A stretch of DNA of 32,949 nt from a virus, in IMG/VR virus record IMGVR_UViG_3300036830_000283, positions 1 to 32,949 of that record; one strand, written 5' to 3'. Numbering within the stretch: the stretch's first letter is position 1; the number at the start of each line of letters is the position of its first letter. Below the pieces are notes generated by a model. The model saw only the letters and a program-made list of their open reading frames with translations, ran no database searches and was not told the origin of the DNA. Made by a program: the position numbers and the translations under genes. Shown here in pieces: positions 7,079 to 15,110 of this stretch.

Positions 7079-7555
7079 GTGGTGCGCGCAACCACACCTA
7101 CCCGGCTGTTGGCTCGGGAACTACTCAAAACCGACGGCGAGTTCTACGGATTCACCGTGATGCGGACCAGCGGCGTCATCTCCGGCACCGCCTACCCGAT
7201 CCTCAACCGCATGGTCGACGCCGGATGGCTCACCGACCGCTGGGAGAACATCAGTCCGAAGGATGTTGGGCGCCCCCGCCGGCACCTCTACCGGCTCAGC
7301 GCCGCCGGGCGGCGCGAGCTGGAACGCATGCTGGCCAAACGGCCCCTCGACAACAGCGAGTTCACCGCCACGTTCCGCTACGAACTGGGCTTCGAGGTCA
7401 GTGTTGCCGGAGATGCCGCCAGCATCGGCGACGCGCAAGTCGCGCTCGGCAAACTCGCCCGCACCCAGCTACCCCGCCTGCCCAAAGGGCTGGAGTGGAG
7501 CTGCGTCCAGACCGATGTTCACCGTCGAGCGGCCGCCATCGAGGGAACGCCATGA
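7079..7555 (+). CDS. PadR-like winged-helix regulator
   Basis: 158 residues. The first 85 show a PadR-type winged helix: ARELLKTDGEFYGFTVMR, ISGTAYPILNRMVDAGWLTDRWE, GRPRRHLYRLSAAGRRELERML. The wing GRPRR-YRLT-GR is typical. The remaining region (about 90-158) does not look like the usual PadR dimer helix. PadR proteins repress a nearby promoter until a ligand or signal is bound. It heads a three-gene rightward cassette inserted into the leftward late operon, coupled to the next gene by ATGA. It could control this cassette or the late genes. Confidence 0.7.
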   Translation: MVRATTPTRLLARELLKTDGEFYGFTVMRTSGVISGTAYPILNRMVDAGWLTDRWENISPKDVGRPRRHLYRLSAAGRRELERMLAKRPLDNSEFTATFRYELGFEVSVAGDAASIGDAQVALGKLARTQLPRLPKGLEWSCVQTDVHRRAAAIEGTP

Positions 7556-7704
7556 CCGAGCTGGATCCCGAAATCCGGGACTGGGTGATCGCCAACCGCC
7601 GCGCCCAAGGACTCCCCGACCACATCGAGGACCCGGTGGTGCTCGCCAGGATCATCGCGCTGCTCACCGAGCCCGCAACGCGACACGAAAACGAGGACCC
7701 ATGA
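7552..7704 (+). CDS. 50-residue helical protein, hypothetical
   Basis: ATG at 7552 sits in the stop of the PadR-like gene (ATGA), and its own stop overlaps the next start (ATGA again). The sequence MTELDPEIRDWVIANRRAQ then LPDHIEDPVVLARIIALL is amphipathic helix. Function unknown. The double coupling strongly supports expression. Confidence 0.65.
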   Translation: MTELDPEIRDWVIANRRAQGLPDHIEDPVVLARIIALLTEPATRHENEDP

Positions 7705-8000
7705 ACGACCGGTTCAACTTTGATCATGCGGTGACCGTCGGACAGCTCATGGCGAAGCTCGCCCAGCTGCCCGAGGACGCGATCGTGGTGATGGCCAGCG
7801 ACGCCGAGGGCAACAGTCACTCGCCGCTGTCGTCGGTGAACGAGTCCATGTATCTGCCGGAGACGACGTGGTCGGGTGACGCCTACCCCACAGCGGAAGA
7901 GCTGGCCGAGAAGATGGCGCAGCCGGGCTCGGGGTGGAGCGAGGAAGACGCCGCGCCCGACGACGCGGTGCGGTGCGTGCTGCTAGGGCCGGTGAACTGA
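7701..8000 (+). CDS. Small acidic phage protein, hypothetical
   Basis: 99 residues, ATG at 7701 coupled to the upstream gene. TVGQLMAKLAQLPEDAIVVM followed by ASDAEGNSHSPLSSV is a pattern I have seen in many small phage proteins of unknown role. It ends with VRCVLLGPVN, a short beta strand pair. Last gene of the PadR-led cassette, 7 bp before the opposing tRNA-Tyr. Confidence 0.7.
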   Translation: MNDRFNFDHAVTVGQLMAKLAQLPEDAIVVMASDAEGNSHSPLSSVNESMYLPETTWSGDAYPTAEELAEKMAQPGSGWSEEDAAPDDAVRCVLLGPVN

Positions 8001-8006
8001 TCGACG

Positions 8007-8088
8007 TGCGGGGCGAGGGATTCGAACCCCCTGAGCCGAAGCACCGGGTTTACAGCCCGGCCTACCTCGCCGTCGGTAGCGGCCCCGC
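8007..8088 (-). tRNA. tRNA-Tyr (GTA)
   Basis: 82 bases fold completely: acceptor gcggggc/gccccgc, D stem ctac/gtag, anticodon arm ccggg-ctGTAaa-cccgg, a 12-base class II variable region as expected for Tyr, and a T arm with loop TTCGAAT and one G-U pair. Discriminator A, no encoded CCA. Position 8 is C rather than U, a slight oddity. Confidence 0.88.
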
Positions 8089-8219
8089 CGGTGCGGTGTG
8101 TGCCACTGGTACGGTCGTCGGCGTCGCATTCTCAACGGTATGGCCTACTGACGAGGGCACTTGTTGTACGCGGCATCTGGCGGGGTCCTGCCTGCGAAGC
8201 GGGGCCCCGTCCCGCGTCT

Positions 8220-8492
8220 CTAGACCCGTTCGGGCCAGTGCCAGGTGCCGCCGGTGTAGCCACCGGAGCCGCCCTCGTCCAGCTCCACCGTCTCGTGGAA
8301 GAACATGCCGGTCGGGTTGAGCACCGCCAGGCCGACCGTGGTGGTGGGTTCGGCCTGGTCGTTGTCGGTGACCCACACCTGTGTGACGAGCGCCGCCCGG
8401 CACTGGCTGGTGTAGGTCTGCGACCCGTCGGGCAGGATCGGTGTCCCGTGGGACACGTAGTGCACGATTCTGCCCACGCTCGGTGCCGTCAC
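8220..8492 (-). CDS. Conserved small phage protein, hypothetical
   Basis: 90 residues, GTG at 8492 chosen because GAGGAG lies 6 bases upstream. The sequence SVGRIVHYVSHGTPILPDG, QCRAALVTQVWV, VGLAVLNPTGMFFHETV and GGTWHWPERV is the pattern of a widespread small actinophage protein. Beta-rich; the role is not known. It is the last gene before tRNA-Tyr. The 131 bp between 8089 and 8219 contain GC-rich self-complementary tracts, but no gene I can support. Confidence 0.7.
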   Translation of the reverse strand: MTAPSVGRIVHYVSHGTPILPDGSQTYTSQCRAALVTQVWVTDNDQAEPTTTVGLAVLNPTGMFFHETVELDEGGSGGYTGGTWHWPERV

Positions 8493-8517
8493 CAGCAGCT
8501 CCTCAACAACTTCTGCA

Positions 8518-8703
8518 TCAGCGTTTGTTGTCGTGGTCGACGCGCAGCTCGCCGTCGTTGGGCACCTCATGGGTGAGGGCCCGCCACGTCATCGACGGCT
8601 CGTCCTCGTCGGCGTCCTCAGCGCGCCACCCGCCACGACCGTCGCAGACGTACCGTTTTCCGGTGGTGTCCTTCACCGCCGGCCGGTTCGGTTCGGAGTT
8701 CAC
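8518..8703 (-). CDS. 61-residue protein, hypothetical
   Basis: GTG at 8703 with a GGGCAGG stretch upstream. Contains TTGKRYVCDGRGGWRAED, a compact beta motif with a single Cys, then an acidic middle and basic end (HDNKR). The longer upstream frame is a shadow of the portal gene. Not recognised. Confidence 0.55.
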   Translation of the reverse strand: MNSEPNRPAVKDTTGKRYVCDGRGGWRAEDADEDEPSMTWRALTHEVPNDGELRVDHDNKR

Positions 8704-8726
8704 CGGGGCCTGCCCGCGGCGGCGCC

Positions 8727-8882
8727 TCAACCGGCGTCCTCGTCGTCGGTTGAACGGGCGACCGCCAACATCCACAAGCTGGTCACCGCGTAGAAGCCGG
8801 CGAACCACGAACCCACCAGCAACGCCGGCAAACCGAACGCGATCACCCCTAGGGCGAGCAGCTGCCGCTGTCCTTCGCTCAC
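8727..8882 (-). CDS. 51-residue two-span membrane peptide
   Basis: GTG at 8882 overlaps the portal stop (GTGA). Two hydrophobic segments, LLALGVIAFGLPALLVG and FAGFYAVTSLWMLAVA, end with an acidic tail. Not recognised; a membrane accessory of the head-assembly block. Confidence 0.6.
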   Translation of the reverse strand: MSEGQRQLLALGVIAFGLPALLVGSWFAGFYAVTSLWMLAVARSTDDEDAG

Positions 8883-11872
8883 ATCGCCACCCCCAACTCG
8901 AACAGGGCCTGCACAGCCTCGAAGTCCCCGCCGCGACCCAACTCGTTCGCCGCTTGGGCGATCTCGTCGGGGTGCGCGGCGAACTCGAAGTCCCGCCACT
9001 TCCCCGACGCGGCGCGTTTCTGCGCGAACGCCATAAACGCCCGCTGCTCCCGGGCCGCCGTCCCGGCCGACTTCTCAGTGTCGGGAGTGTCGGGCACCTG
9101 CTCATCGCGGTCCGCCGGCACAGCGGCAGCGGGTTTGTTCGCCCGCGGCTGATTTTGCGCGGCGGACGGCAGGTTCCCCGGCATCCCGGTCGGCTGGACG
9201 TCCACGTTCAACCACGCCGGCCCCGTCGGTGTGACAAGCAGCGGCTGATCGGCCTCGGGGAACCCGTAGCGGGGCAGATTCAACCGATCCCGACCCTCGT
9301 TCAGGGTTTGCAGACCGGCACCCACATACCCCTTGAGCAGCGTCGCGTCTTTCTGCTCGTCGGTGTCGTCCAGGCCGATGAACGAGAACGTCACCTCCGG
9401 TGGCATCCCCAAATAGTCGCGGGACACCTGATTGATGAGGTCCACTATCCACTGCGCGGTCGGTTTCGTACCCCGCTCCAACTGGGCGTCCGATTCGCCC
9501 TGCATGTGACCCTGGCCGCCCATACCGCCCATACCGTGGTTCGGGGTGAACCCGATGTTCGTGGGCAACACACCAAACGACGCGCAGATCAACCGGATGA
9601 TGTGCAAATCCAAATCCGAGTTGAACTTGGCGTCGAAGTTCTGCGGATACGACGGTTCGAACCCGGCCGGGAGGAACCTGGCCCGGTGCCGCTGATCGGT
9701 CTGCCCCGACAGGTCATCGTTGAACACAGCTTCGTACTCGCGTAGCTGCTCCGGGGTCATCGTCGCATCCACCCGCACCACCATCTCCGGGGTGACACCG
9801 GCGGAAAACTCCGACCGCAACCAATCCCAGCGTTTCAACCACAAATCGATGTTGGCGAGGGCCTGCTCCACACACGAATTGCCACACCACGCCGTACGCC
9901 CATTACGCCGCACGTACACGACGCCGTTGGGCACGGAGACACAGTGGACACTGCCCTCGTACCGTTCAACAGTGGGCACGGGCACCTTGTGGTAGTCCCC
10001 CGGACGGTCGGACACCCGGTACTGCGTACGCCGAGCCTTAGTCTTGCCGTTCGGCTCAATCCGGTAGATCCAACCCTCTCGGCCAGCTTTCTGGAGCACC
10101 TCCAGCAGGTCGTCGGCGAGGTACGGGCTCGTTGTCAGGTAGCGGCGATACCCGTTCTTCTCGGTGTGACCGTCGCCGATCATCATCCAGTCGAACAGCA
10201 AGTTCAGCAGCCGAGGCGTCCAGCCCTTCGCCTCGCTCGGGATGCGCTTCTCCCACGACCGCCGCACACCGGCGGCGTAGCAGTTGTCCCGCAGCCACTC
10301 AGCCAGAGGCCCGTGATTCACATAGAAGTAACCGCAGTGGTTAGAGGCGGTCGTGTAGCGCCAGTTCAGACCCGTGTCGGCCAACATCGCGCGGATCTGC
10401 TCGTAATCCGTCGCCCTCTCCGATTGCGAGATGCAGATCGTGTTGCGTCCGGCGGCCGTGCAGCCCTCGGCGAGGTACAGCCCCAAAAACGCGACCCACA
10501 CATCTTGTTCGATCTTCAAGGCAGGTGCGGGATGGTGGCGACCTCGGCGACGATCAGCCGGCTCTAGACAGAACTGGCCAGGCTCGGCCCCACCAGACCA
10601 GTGCGACTTGCCGGGAATGAGGTGGGATCTGGCGCGACCCACCGGGCCGTCGACGAACCACCGGGCCTCGCGGATGACTTCCTCGGTCGGGTTGACCTGT
10701 GGGCGCGCCTTAACCACCATGCGGTGATTCGGGGTAACCAACAGGTCGTACACCTGACTACTGAAGCGAACCATGTCGCCCTCGTAGGGCTGATTCACGT
10801 AGGCAGTCGGCTTCTGCCATTCGAACTCGCCGGAAGCTGAACGAGTCGCAATCAGTTCAGTGCCATTGAGGTCCGCGAAAAACTTCCAGCCCTGATCCGT
10901 GAGGATCTCAGTCTGGGAGTCGTAGCAAAATCCGTACGGCGAGTTCGAACGCCGGTTACGCACCTTGTAGATCAACGTGTCCGTGTTCGCCTCATCACCC
11001 GACGCCGGCCGGTACACCGCCGACGTGAACTCGGCGTCCACCTGATCCGGTGGCGACTGCGAATACTCGCCACGAGGGAACCCAGACAAAATTTGCTGGA
11101 ACGCACAGTAAGGCGCCTGAGGGGTGGCCCCGCGATAATCCAGCAGCGGCTTGATCGAGGTGGAATCGATAAGTTCCAGCGAGTGCAGGTCGCCACCCAT
11201 CGCCAGGTGCGGGTACAACGACACCGCATCCAGGACCAGAAAGTCCTCCAACAGTGCACCCAGCCACTCACTGAACGACCAGTTGTTGATGCGGTCCGGC
11301 TTCTCCCACCAGGCCGTCAACCGTTCCAGGTCGTCGGCGTAGCGGTCCTGCAAGTCGGCGGCGACCGCGAAGTTCGCCTTCCCCTCACGTTTCGCCAGGT
11401 GCCGAACCCGGGACGACTCGATCCCGAACGACCACTCCAAACCGGTCAGGTTCGCTTTGCGGGTTTCGATACAGGCCCGCATCACCGACACCTGATCGGC
11501 GGAGTCCCGCAACACCGACCACGGCACCAGCCGATTCCCGGTCGTTTGGAGGTTCCACGAGGTCGGGTAGTCCCAGCGGCGCGGCGCCGGTCGACCCGAG
11601 GACAACAACGGGTCGATCGCGGCCGGGTCGAGGGGGTCACCCGGTCCGAACGTCACGTTGTTGAACGGGTCCCGCGATAGCGACGTCGAACCCGATGCCC
11701 GGGATGCTGGGCGCCGCTGCAACGCCTGGAGATACCCAGCCGACGCCGGAGTGACCCGAGTACCAGCCGGCAGGGCCGGCATCGCTTTCGCCAGCTCCTC
11801 ACGCACCACCGCACGCAACTCATCCGCCGAGGAAGACGACACCGGAATCCTGGAACGGCGACGACGCGACAT
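8879..11872 (-). CDS. Portal protein interrupted by an intein
   Basis: 997 residues before splicing, about 647 after removal of residues 316-665. The extein has the actinophage portal pattern: RRWDYPTSWNLQTTGNRLVPW, MRACIETRKANLTGLEWSF, WSFSEWLGALLEDFLVLDA, then SPYGF joined to SCVEQALANIDLWLKRWDW, NFDAKFNSDLDLHIIRLICASFGVLP and GESDAQLERGTKPTAQWIVDLINQVSRDYLG. It forms the dodecameric ring through which DNA enters and leaves the head. The C-terminal tail (about 880-997) is Pro/Ala-rich, then helical. ATG at 11872 lies 2 bp after the ATPase paralogue stop. Without protein splicing the portal crown region would be disrupted. Confidence 0.9.
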   Translation of the reverse strand: MSRRRRSRIPVSSSSADELRAVVREELAKAMPALPAGTRVTPASAGYLQALQRRPASRASGSTSLSRDPFNNVTFGPGDPLDPAAIDPLLSSGRPAPRRWDYPTSWNLQTTGNRLVPWSVLRDSADQVSVMRACIETRKANLTGLEWSFGIESSRVRHLAKREGKANFAVAADLQDRYADDLERLTAWWEKPDRINNWSFSEWLGALLEDFLVLDAVSLYPHLAMGGDLHSLELIDSTSIKPLLDYRGATPQAPYCAFQQILSGFPRGEYSQSPPDQVDAEFTSAVYRPASGDEANTDTLIYKVRNRRSNSPYGFCYDSQTEILTDQGWKFFADLNGTELIATRSASGEFEWQKPTAYVNQPYEGDMVRFSSQVYDLLVTPNHRMVVKARPQVNPTEEVIREARWFVDGPVGRARSHLIPGKSHWSGGAEPGQFCLEPADRRRGRHHPAPALKIEQDVWVAFLGLYLAEGCTAAGRNTICISQSERATDYEQIRAMLADTGLNWRYTTASNHCGYFYVNHGPLAEWLRDNCYAAGVRRSWEKRIPSEAKGWTPRLLNLLFDWMMIGDGHTEKNGYRRYLTTSPYLADDLLEVLQKAGREGWIYRIEPNGKTKARRTQYRVSDRPGDYHKVPVPTVERYEGSVHCVSVPNGVVYVRRNGRTAWCGNSCVEQALANIDLWLKRWDWLRSEFSAGVTPEMVVRVDATMTPEQLREYEAVFNDDLSGQTDQRHRARFLPAGFEPSYPQNFDAKFNSDLDLHIIRLICASFGVLPTNIGFTPNHGMGGMGGQGHMQGESDAQLERGTKPTAQWIVDLINQVSRDYLGMPPEVTFSFIGLDDTDEQKDATLLKGYVGAGLQTLNEGRDRLNLPRYGFPEADQPLLVTPTGPAWLNVDVQPTGMPGNLPSAAQNQPRANKPAAAVPADRDEQVPDTPDTEKSAGTAAREQRAFMAFAQKRAASGKWRDFEFAAHPDEIAQAANELGRGGDFEAVQALFELGVAM
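9878..10927 (-). other. Class 1 intein with LAGLIDADG endonuclease, in the portal
   Basis: 350 residues. N-terminal splice block CYDSQTEILTDQGWKFF (Cys1), block B LLVTPNHRMVV with the TxxH motif, two LAGLIDADG-type helices (VAFLGLYLAEGC and LLFDWMMIGDGH), and the C-terminal block HCVSVPNGVVYVRRNGR ending AWCGN before Ser+1. The splice joins SPYGF to SCVEQ, restoring a normal portal motif. The penultimate residue is Gly instead of the usual His, a rarer variant that can slow Asn cyclisation. Confidence 0.88.
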
Positions 11873-11874
11873 GC

Positions 11875-12585
11875 TCAGCCCACCGCCCCTACTCCATCGT
11901 CATCGTCGAAAAGAACACCGTCCAGCTCTTGCGCACCGAGCCGGGAACCGCCGTAAAGCTCCCGCAACCTCACCAGTGTTTGTGGACTCAAATTGGGGGC
12001 GTTATCCCACGTCGACCCGGTGCGGAACACCACTGAACCGTCATCGACACGGGCCAGTTTCCGCAGCAACCGGATCGGACGTGGTGTGGTAGCCACGAAC
12101 ACCTGACCCGACTCGCCCACAGCGTCACCGAGAATGCGCCACACCTCATCGACGCGAACCATCGCCGCCAACTCGTCCACCCACGCACCCGCCAACCGCG
12201 CATTGCGCAGCCGATCCGGGCGATCCGCCGAGTAACCGCGGATCACCGACCCATTAGCGAGTTTGATCCGCAGGTCACTGATCTCGAACGAGGTCAACTC
12301 GTCAGGATGGAACACACGCAACAACCCCGAGTGGCCCTCGAAACACACCTGCCGGCACGTCGTCCAGGTAGGGGCCACTACCGCCCACTGTGTGTTCGGC
12401 TGGGAAACAGCCTGCTCGGCGAGCCACTCAGCCGCCGCGCGGGTCTTACCCCAACCTCTACCCGCACACGCGACGAAAGTCCGCCAATCCGTGTCCGGGG
12501 GAAGCTGCTCGGAACGAGCCTGCGCATGCCAAAGTCGACGCACCACGCGCCACACCCACTCACTGATAAGATCGGACGAACACAT
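11875..12585 (-). CDS. ATPase-only terminase large-subunit paralogue
   Basis: 236 residues if the ATG at 12585 is used, the first one outside the tRNA on the other strand. It has WHAQARSEQ, Walker A AGRGWGKT (41-48), VVAPTWTTCRQVCFEG, GYSADRPDRLRNARLAGAWVDE with Walker B (132-138), the coupling motif TTPRP and STWDNAPNLS, all aligned with the full terminase encoded 3-5 kb away (roughly half of positions look identical). It then ends in an acidic tail (FDDDDGVGAVG) where the full-length protein continues into the RNase H-like nuclease. ATPase motifs are intact, so it is not obviously decayed. It may assist packaging or replace the motor part; alternatively it is a duplicated remnant. It precedes the portal gene by 2 bp. 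Confidence 0.75.
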   Translation of the reverse strand: MCSSDLISEWVWRVVRRLWHAQARSEQLPPDTDWRTFVACAGRGWGKTRAAAEWLAEQAVSQPNTQWAVVAPTWTTCRQVCFEGHSGLLRVFHPDELTSFEISDLRIKLANGSVIRGYSADRPDRLRNARLAGAWVDELAAMVRVDEVWRILGDAVGESGQVFVATTPRPIRLLRKLARVDDGSVVFRTGSTWDNAPNLSPQTLVRLRELYGGSRLGAQELDGVLFDDDDGVGAVG

Positions 12586-12660
<75 letters not shown>

Positions 12661-12665
12661 CCCAT

Positions 12666-14597
12666 TCACGGGGTTGCGTAGAACCCTTTTTGGTTAGCCT
12701 CAGCGGCTTGCCGGTCTGAGGTGCCCAGCACCGACGTCCAAAACACCGCCTCGGAGAACGTCATCGGCAACGGGGCCAATGACCCGGAGCGGACGACACC
12801 GCCGATGGCAAAGCGATCTCTCGTCGGCTCACCGGTGCCGCGGGTATAGGCGACCGAGGCCAAGTCGACCGCGCCGTCCAACCATTGCGCCATCGCGGTA
12901 CCGGAGTCGGTCGCGGACATCTGGTGGATGGCGCCGTTGAACGTGGACAAGTTGCCCTGGTAGGTGAGGGTGCTATCCACCGGGGACAGCACCGGACGGG
13001 CCCGGGAATGACCACCGGAGTTGTTGTTGTCCGGCTCGCTCAATCCGTACTGGTAGACGGTGTTGGTGGACACCGACTCGGCCCACCAGCGCAGCTGCAC
13101 GGTCGGGGTGGCGGCGGACAGGACCGCGCACATCGACGCCGCGCCGGCCGCCTGCAAGTTCGCCGCCGACTGGAACACGACGTCGTCAACGCCATCGAAC
13201 GTCACCGCAGGCTTCCCACCGGATGTGAGCACCGCACCGGCGGACACCAACTTGGGTTGCGCGGTGGTAGTCGCCTGAGTCAAATTCCGGGTGTTGCCCG
13301 ACTGGTCGTACCAGGTGTCGATGAAACCGTCACCGGAACCGCAGAAGGTGAGCAGGCTGGCCGTGTCCAGGGCGCCGGAGACGAACCCGATGTCCTGGGT
13401 GGTGGAATCCGATGAGCGACGAACCTTCACCGCGCTACCGGCGTAGGTGGGCACAACGAGCCGCAGCGAGTAGGCCCGGGCGGTGACGATGGTCTGCCCG
13501 AGCCCGTTGTTCACCCCACCCGGAGTGGCGGACGCGATCGCGGACACCGTTCCCGGGCCGCCGGTGGACACCGCGATCACCCGGAAGTCGTAGGAAGTGC
13601 CGGTGGTCAACCCCGACACGGCCACGGTTGGGGCGGTGGTGGTGGCGATCGACACGAACGTCGACCCGGCGGTGGTCTTCTGCTGAACGTTGTACGCCCC
13701 GGCGCCCGCCGTCGCCGTCCAGGTCAGTGTCAATCCGGTGGTGGTGACGTTGCTGGCGGCCAAACCGGTCACCTGCCCCGGCACGGCCGGCGGGGTGGGA
13801 TCGGCGGCTCCGGTCAGGACACGCTGGTAGGCGTCGAACATGCTCCGGCCGAGGATGCGCTGGCCGGGCGCCGAGTAGTGGTTCCCGTCGCCGATGTTGT
13901 TGCCGTACACCCCCGGCGCGACCCGAACCCGAGTGTTCCGTGACGGGGTGCCCAGATGCACGGAGTTGATCGCCGCCCGGGTGCCGGTCGACAGATATTC
14001 CGGCACCATCTGACCGAGCACGAACGGCAAGTCCGGCACACCCAGATCGGCGCGCGCCCCGGCGATCAACGCATCCAGATCGGTCTGATAGGCGGCGCCG
14101 GAGGTTCCGTTGTCCCCGTCGGTTTCGCCCTGCACCCACAAGATCGCGGTGTACCGGGCGTTCGCCCCGGCCGCCGCCAGCGCCGCCTGCGCCTGCGCCA
14201 CCGCCTGCGCGTACAGGTTCCCCGCCACACCACGCCGCCAGGCCAGAGTCACGTTCGACGACAGCGGCACCCCGCCGTGCGCCGACGGGACCAACAACAC
14301 CCGACGGTTCACCGGGACCGACTGCAAATACCAGCGGGCGAACACGCTCCCAGGGCCGATCCCGGACGGAGTGTCATGCATTGCGAGGGGTTCCACCGCC
14401 TGGGAGAGCACCCCGGCGTAGGTGCCGGACGCCCCGTACTGCGCGACGCGGGGATCGGACGGGTCGTAGCGCGTCGTGTCATAGGGGACACCCCGCCCAG
14501 ACATGTTGCTCTGACCCCACAACAGGATCAGGTCATACCCGACATCGGTAGTCTTCAACGCCGCCGACGACACAGACGTGACACCCAACCGAGGCAC
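12666..14597 (-). CDS. SGNH esterase / FN3 / arabinofuranosidase-like fibre protein
   Basis: 643 residues, GTG at 14597 three bases after the upstream stop. The N-terminal domain (about 20-262) is a sialate O-acetylesterase/CE6-like SGNH hydrolase: LILLWGQSNMSGRG with Ser30, LWVQGETDG at about 154-161, and GDGNHYSAPGQR with Asp237 and His240. A fibronectin type III domain follows (about 271-357), then an ArabFuran-type lectin-like domain (about 370-643: YSLRLVVPTYAGSAVKVRRS, FIDTWYDQSGNTRNL, KPAVTFDGVDD). This layout fits a tail fibre or depolymerase that deacetylates cell-envelope polysaccharide, possibly arabinogalactan or capsule. It is unusual to find it between terminase and portal genes. 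Confidence 0.8.
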   Translation of the reverse strand: MPRLGVTSVSSAALKTTDVGYDLILLWGQSNMSGRGVPYDTTRYDPSDPRVAQYGASGTYAGVLSQAVEPLAMHDTPSGIGPGSVFARWYLQSVPVNRRVLLVPSAHGGVPLSSNVTLAWRRGVAGNLYAQAVAQAQAALAAAGANARYTAILWVQGETDGDNGTSGAAYQTDLDALIAGARADLGVPDLPFVLGQMVPEYLSTGTRAAINSVHLGTPSRNTRVRVAPGVYGNNIGDGNHYSAPGQRILGRSMFDAYQRVLTGAADPTPPAVPGQVTGLAASNVTTTGLTLTWTATAGAGAYNVQQKTTAGSTFVSIATTTAPTVAVSGLTTGTSYDFRVIAVSTGGPGTVSAIASATPGGVNNGLGQTIVTARAYSLRLVVPTYAGSAVKVRRSSDSTTQDIGFVSGALDTASLLTFCGSGDGFIDTWYDQSGNTRNLTQATTTAQPKLVSAGAVLTSGGKPAVTFDGVDDVVFQSAANLQAAGAASMCAVLSAATPTVQLRWWAESVSTNTVYQYGLSEPDNNNSGGHSRARPVLSPVDSTLTYQGNLSTFNGAIHQMSATDSGTAMAQWLDGAVDLASVAYTRGTGEPTRDRFAIGGVVRSGSLAPLPMTFSEAVFWTSVLGTSDRQAAEANQKGFYATP

Positions 14598-14600
14598 GAC

Positions 14601-14870
14601 TCACACCCCCGACTGGAGGTAATGCACAATTTGGCTCCCCGACGCGACAACGCCATACAGCGTCTCGTCATCGTCCAAATCGGCCCCGAACGTCGCCCCC
14701 GACGGCAACGACAACCCCGTCGACACCGTCACCGACGCATTACCCACCACAACCTCAACCGGGCCCGGGTTGTACACCATCACCGAAAACCCCGGATAAC
14801 GCTCACCGGGGAAACCGGTCAGTGGCGTCGCGGTGGTCCCCACAGTCGGCCTGGACGTGAAAATAGCCAC
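14601..14870 (-). CDS. Small beta-rich decoration- or fibre-like protein
   Basis: 89 residues, GTG start. VMVYNPGPVEVVVGNASVT, GLSLPSGATFGADLDDDETLYGV and IVHYLQSGV form repeated beta strands of a type often seen in head-decoration or head-fibre proteins of actinophages. It probably acts outside the head or on the fibre encoded next. No catalytic motif. Confidence 0.6.
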   Translation of the reverse strand: MAIFTSRPTVGTTATPLTGFPGERYPGFSVMVYNPGPVEVVVGNASVTVSTGLSLPSGATFGADLDDDETLYGVVASGSQIVHYLQSGV

Positions 14871-14885
14871 CGCCGTCGAATCCCT

Positions 14886-15110
14886 TCAGCTAAAAGGTCG
14901 GTTCGCGTGCGCGTTCGCCAACTCCATCGCATCACCCCAGGACCGGCGAGCCCACGTCGCCCTACACCCATCGCATGCCACAATCCACGACCGCTTGTAA
15001 TCGGTGCCCCAACGGGACACCCGCGGCCGATGGGTAGCCGGCGCCGGGATGAACCGTTGACCGATCCCCTTGCCGTACTGCCAACCCAGGTCGAACCCGC
15101 CGCCGATCAC
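14886..15110 (-). CDS. Small CxxC protein, hypothetical
   Basis: 74 residues from a GTG at 15110 that overlaps the terminase stop (GTGA). Contains WIVACDGCRATWARRSWGDAM, a pattern of widespread small actinophage proteins with one Cys pair. Role unknown; translation is coupled to the terminase. Confidence 0.65.
   Translation of the reverse strand: MIGGGFDLGWQYGKGIGQRFIPAPATHRPRVSRWGTDYKRSWIVACDGCRATWARRSWGDAMELANAHANRPFS

Noticed and set aside
8441-9745. 434-codon rightward open frame opposite the portal
   Set aside because: Arg-rich, no domain; antisense shadow of a well-supported portal gene.
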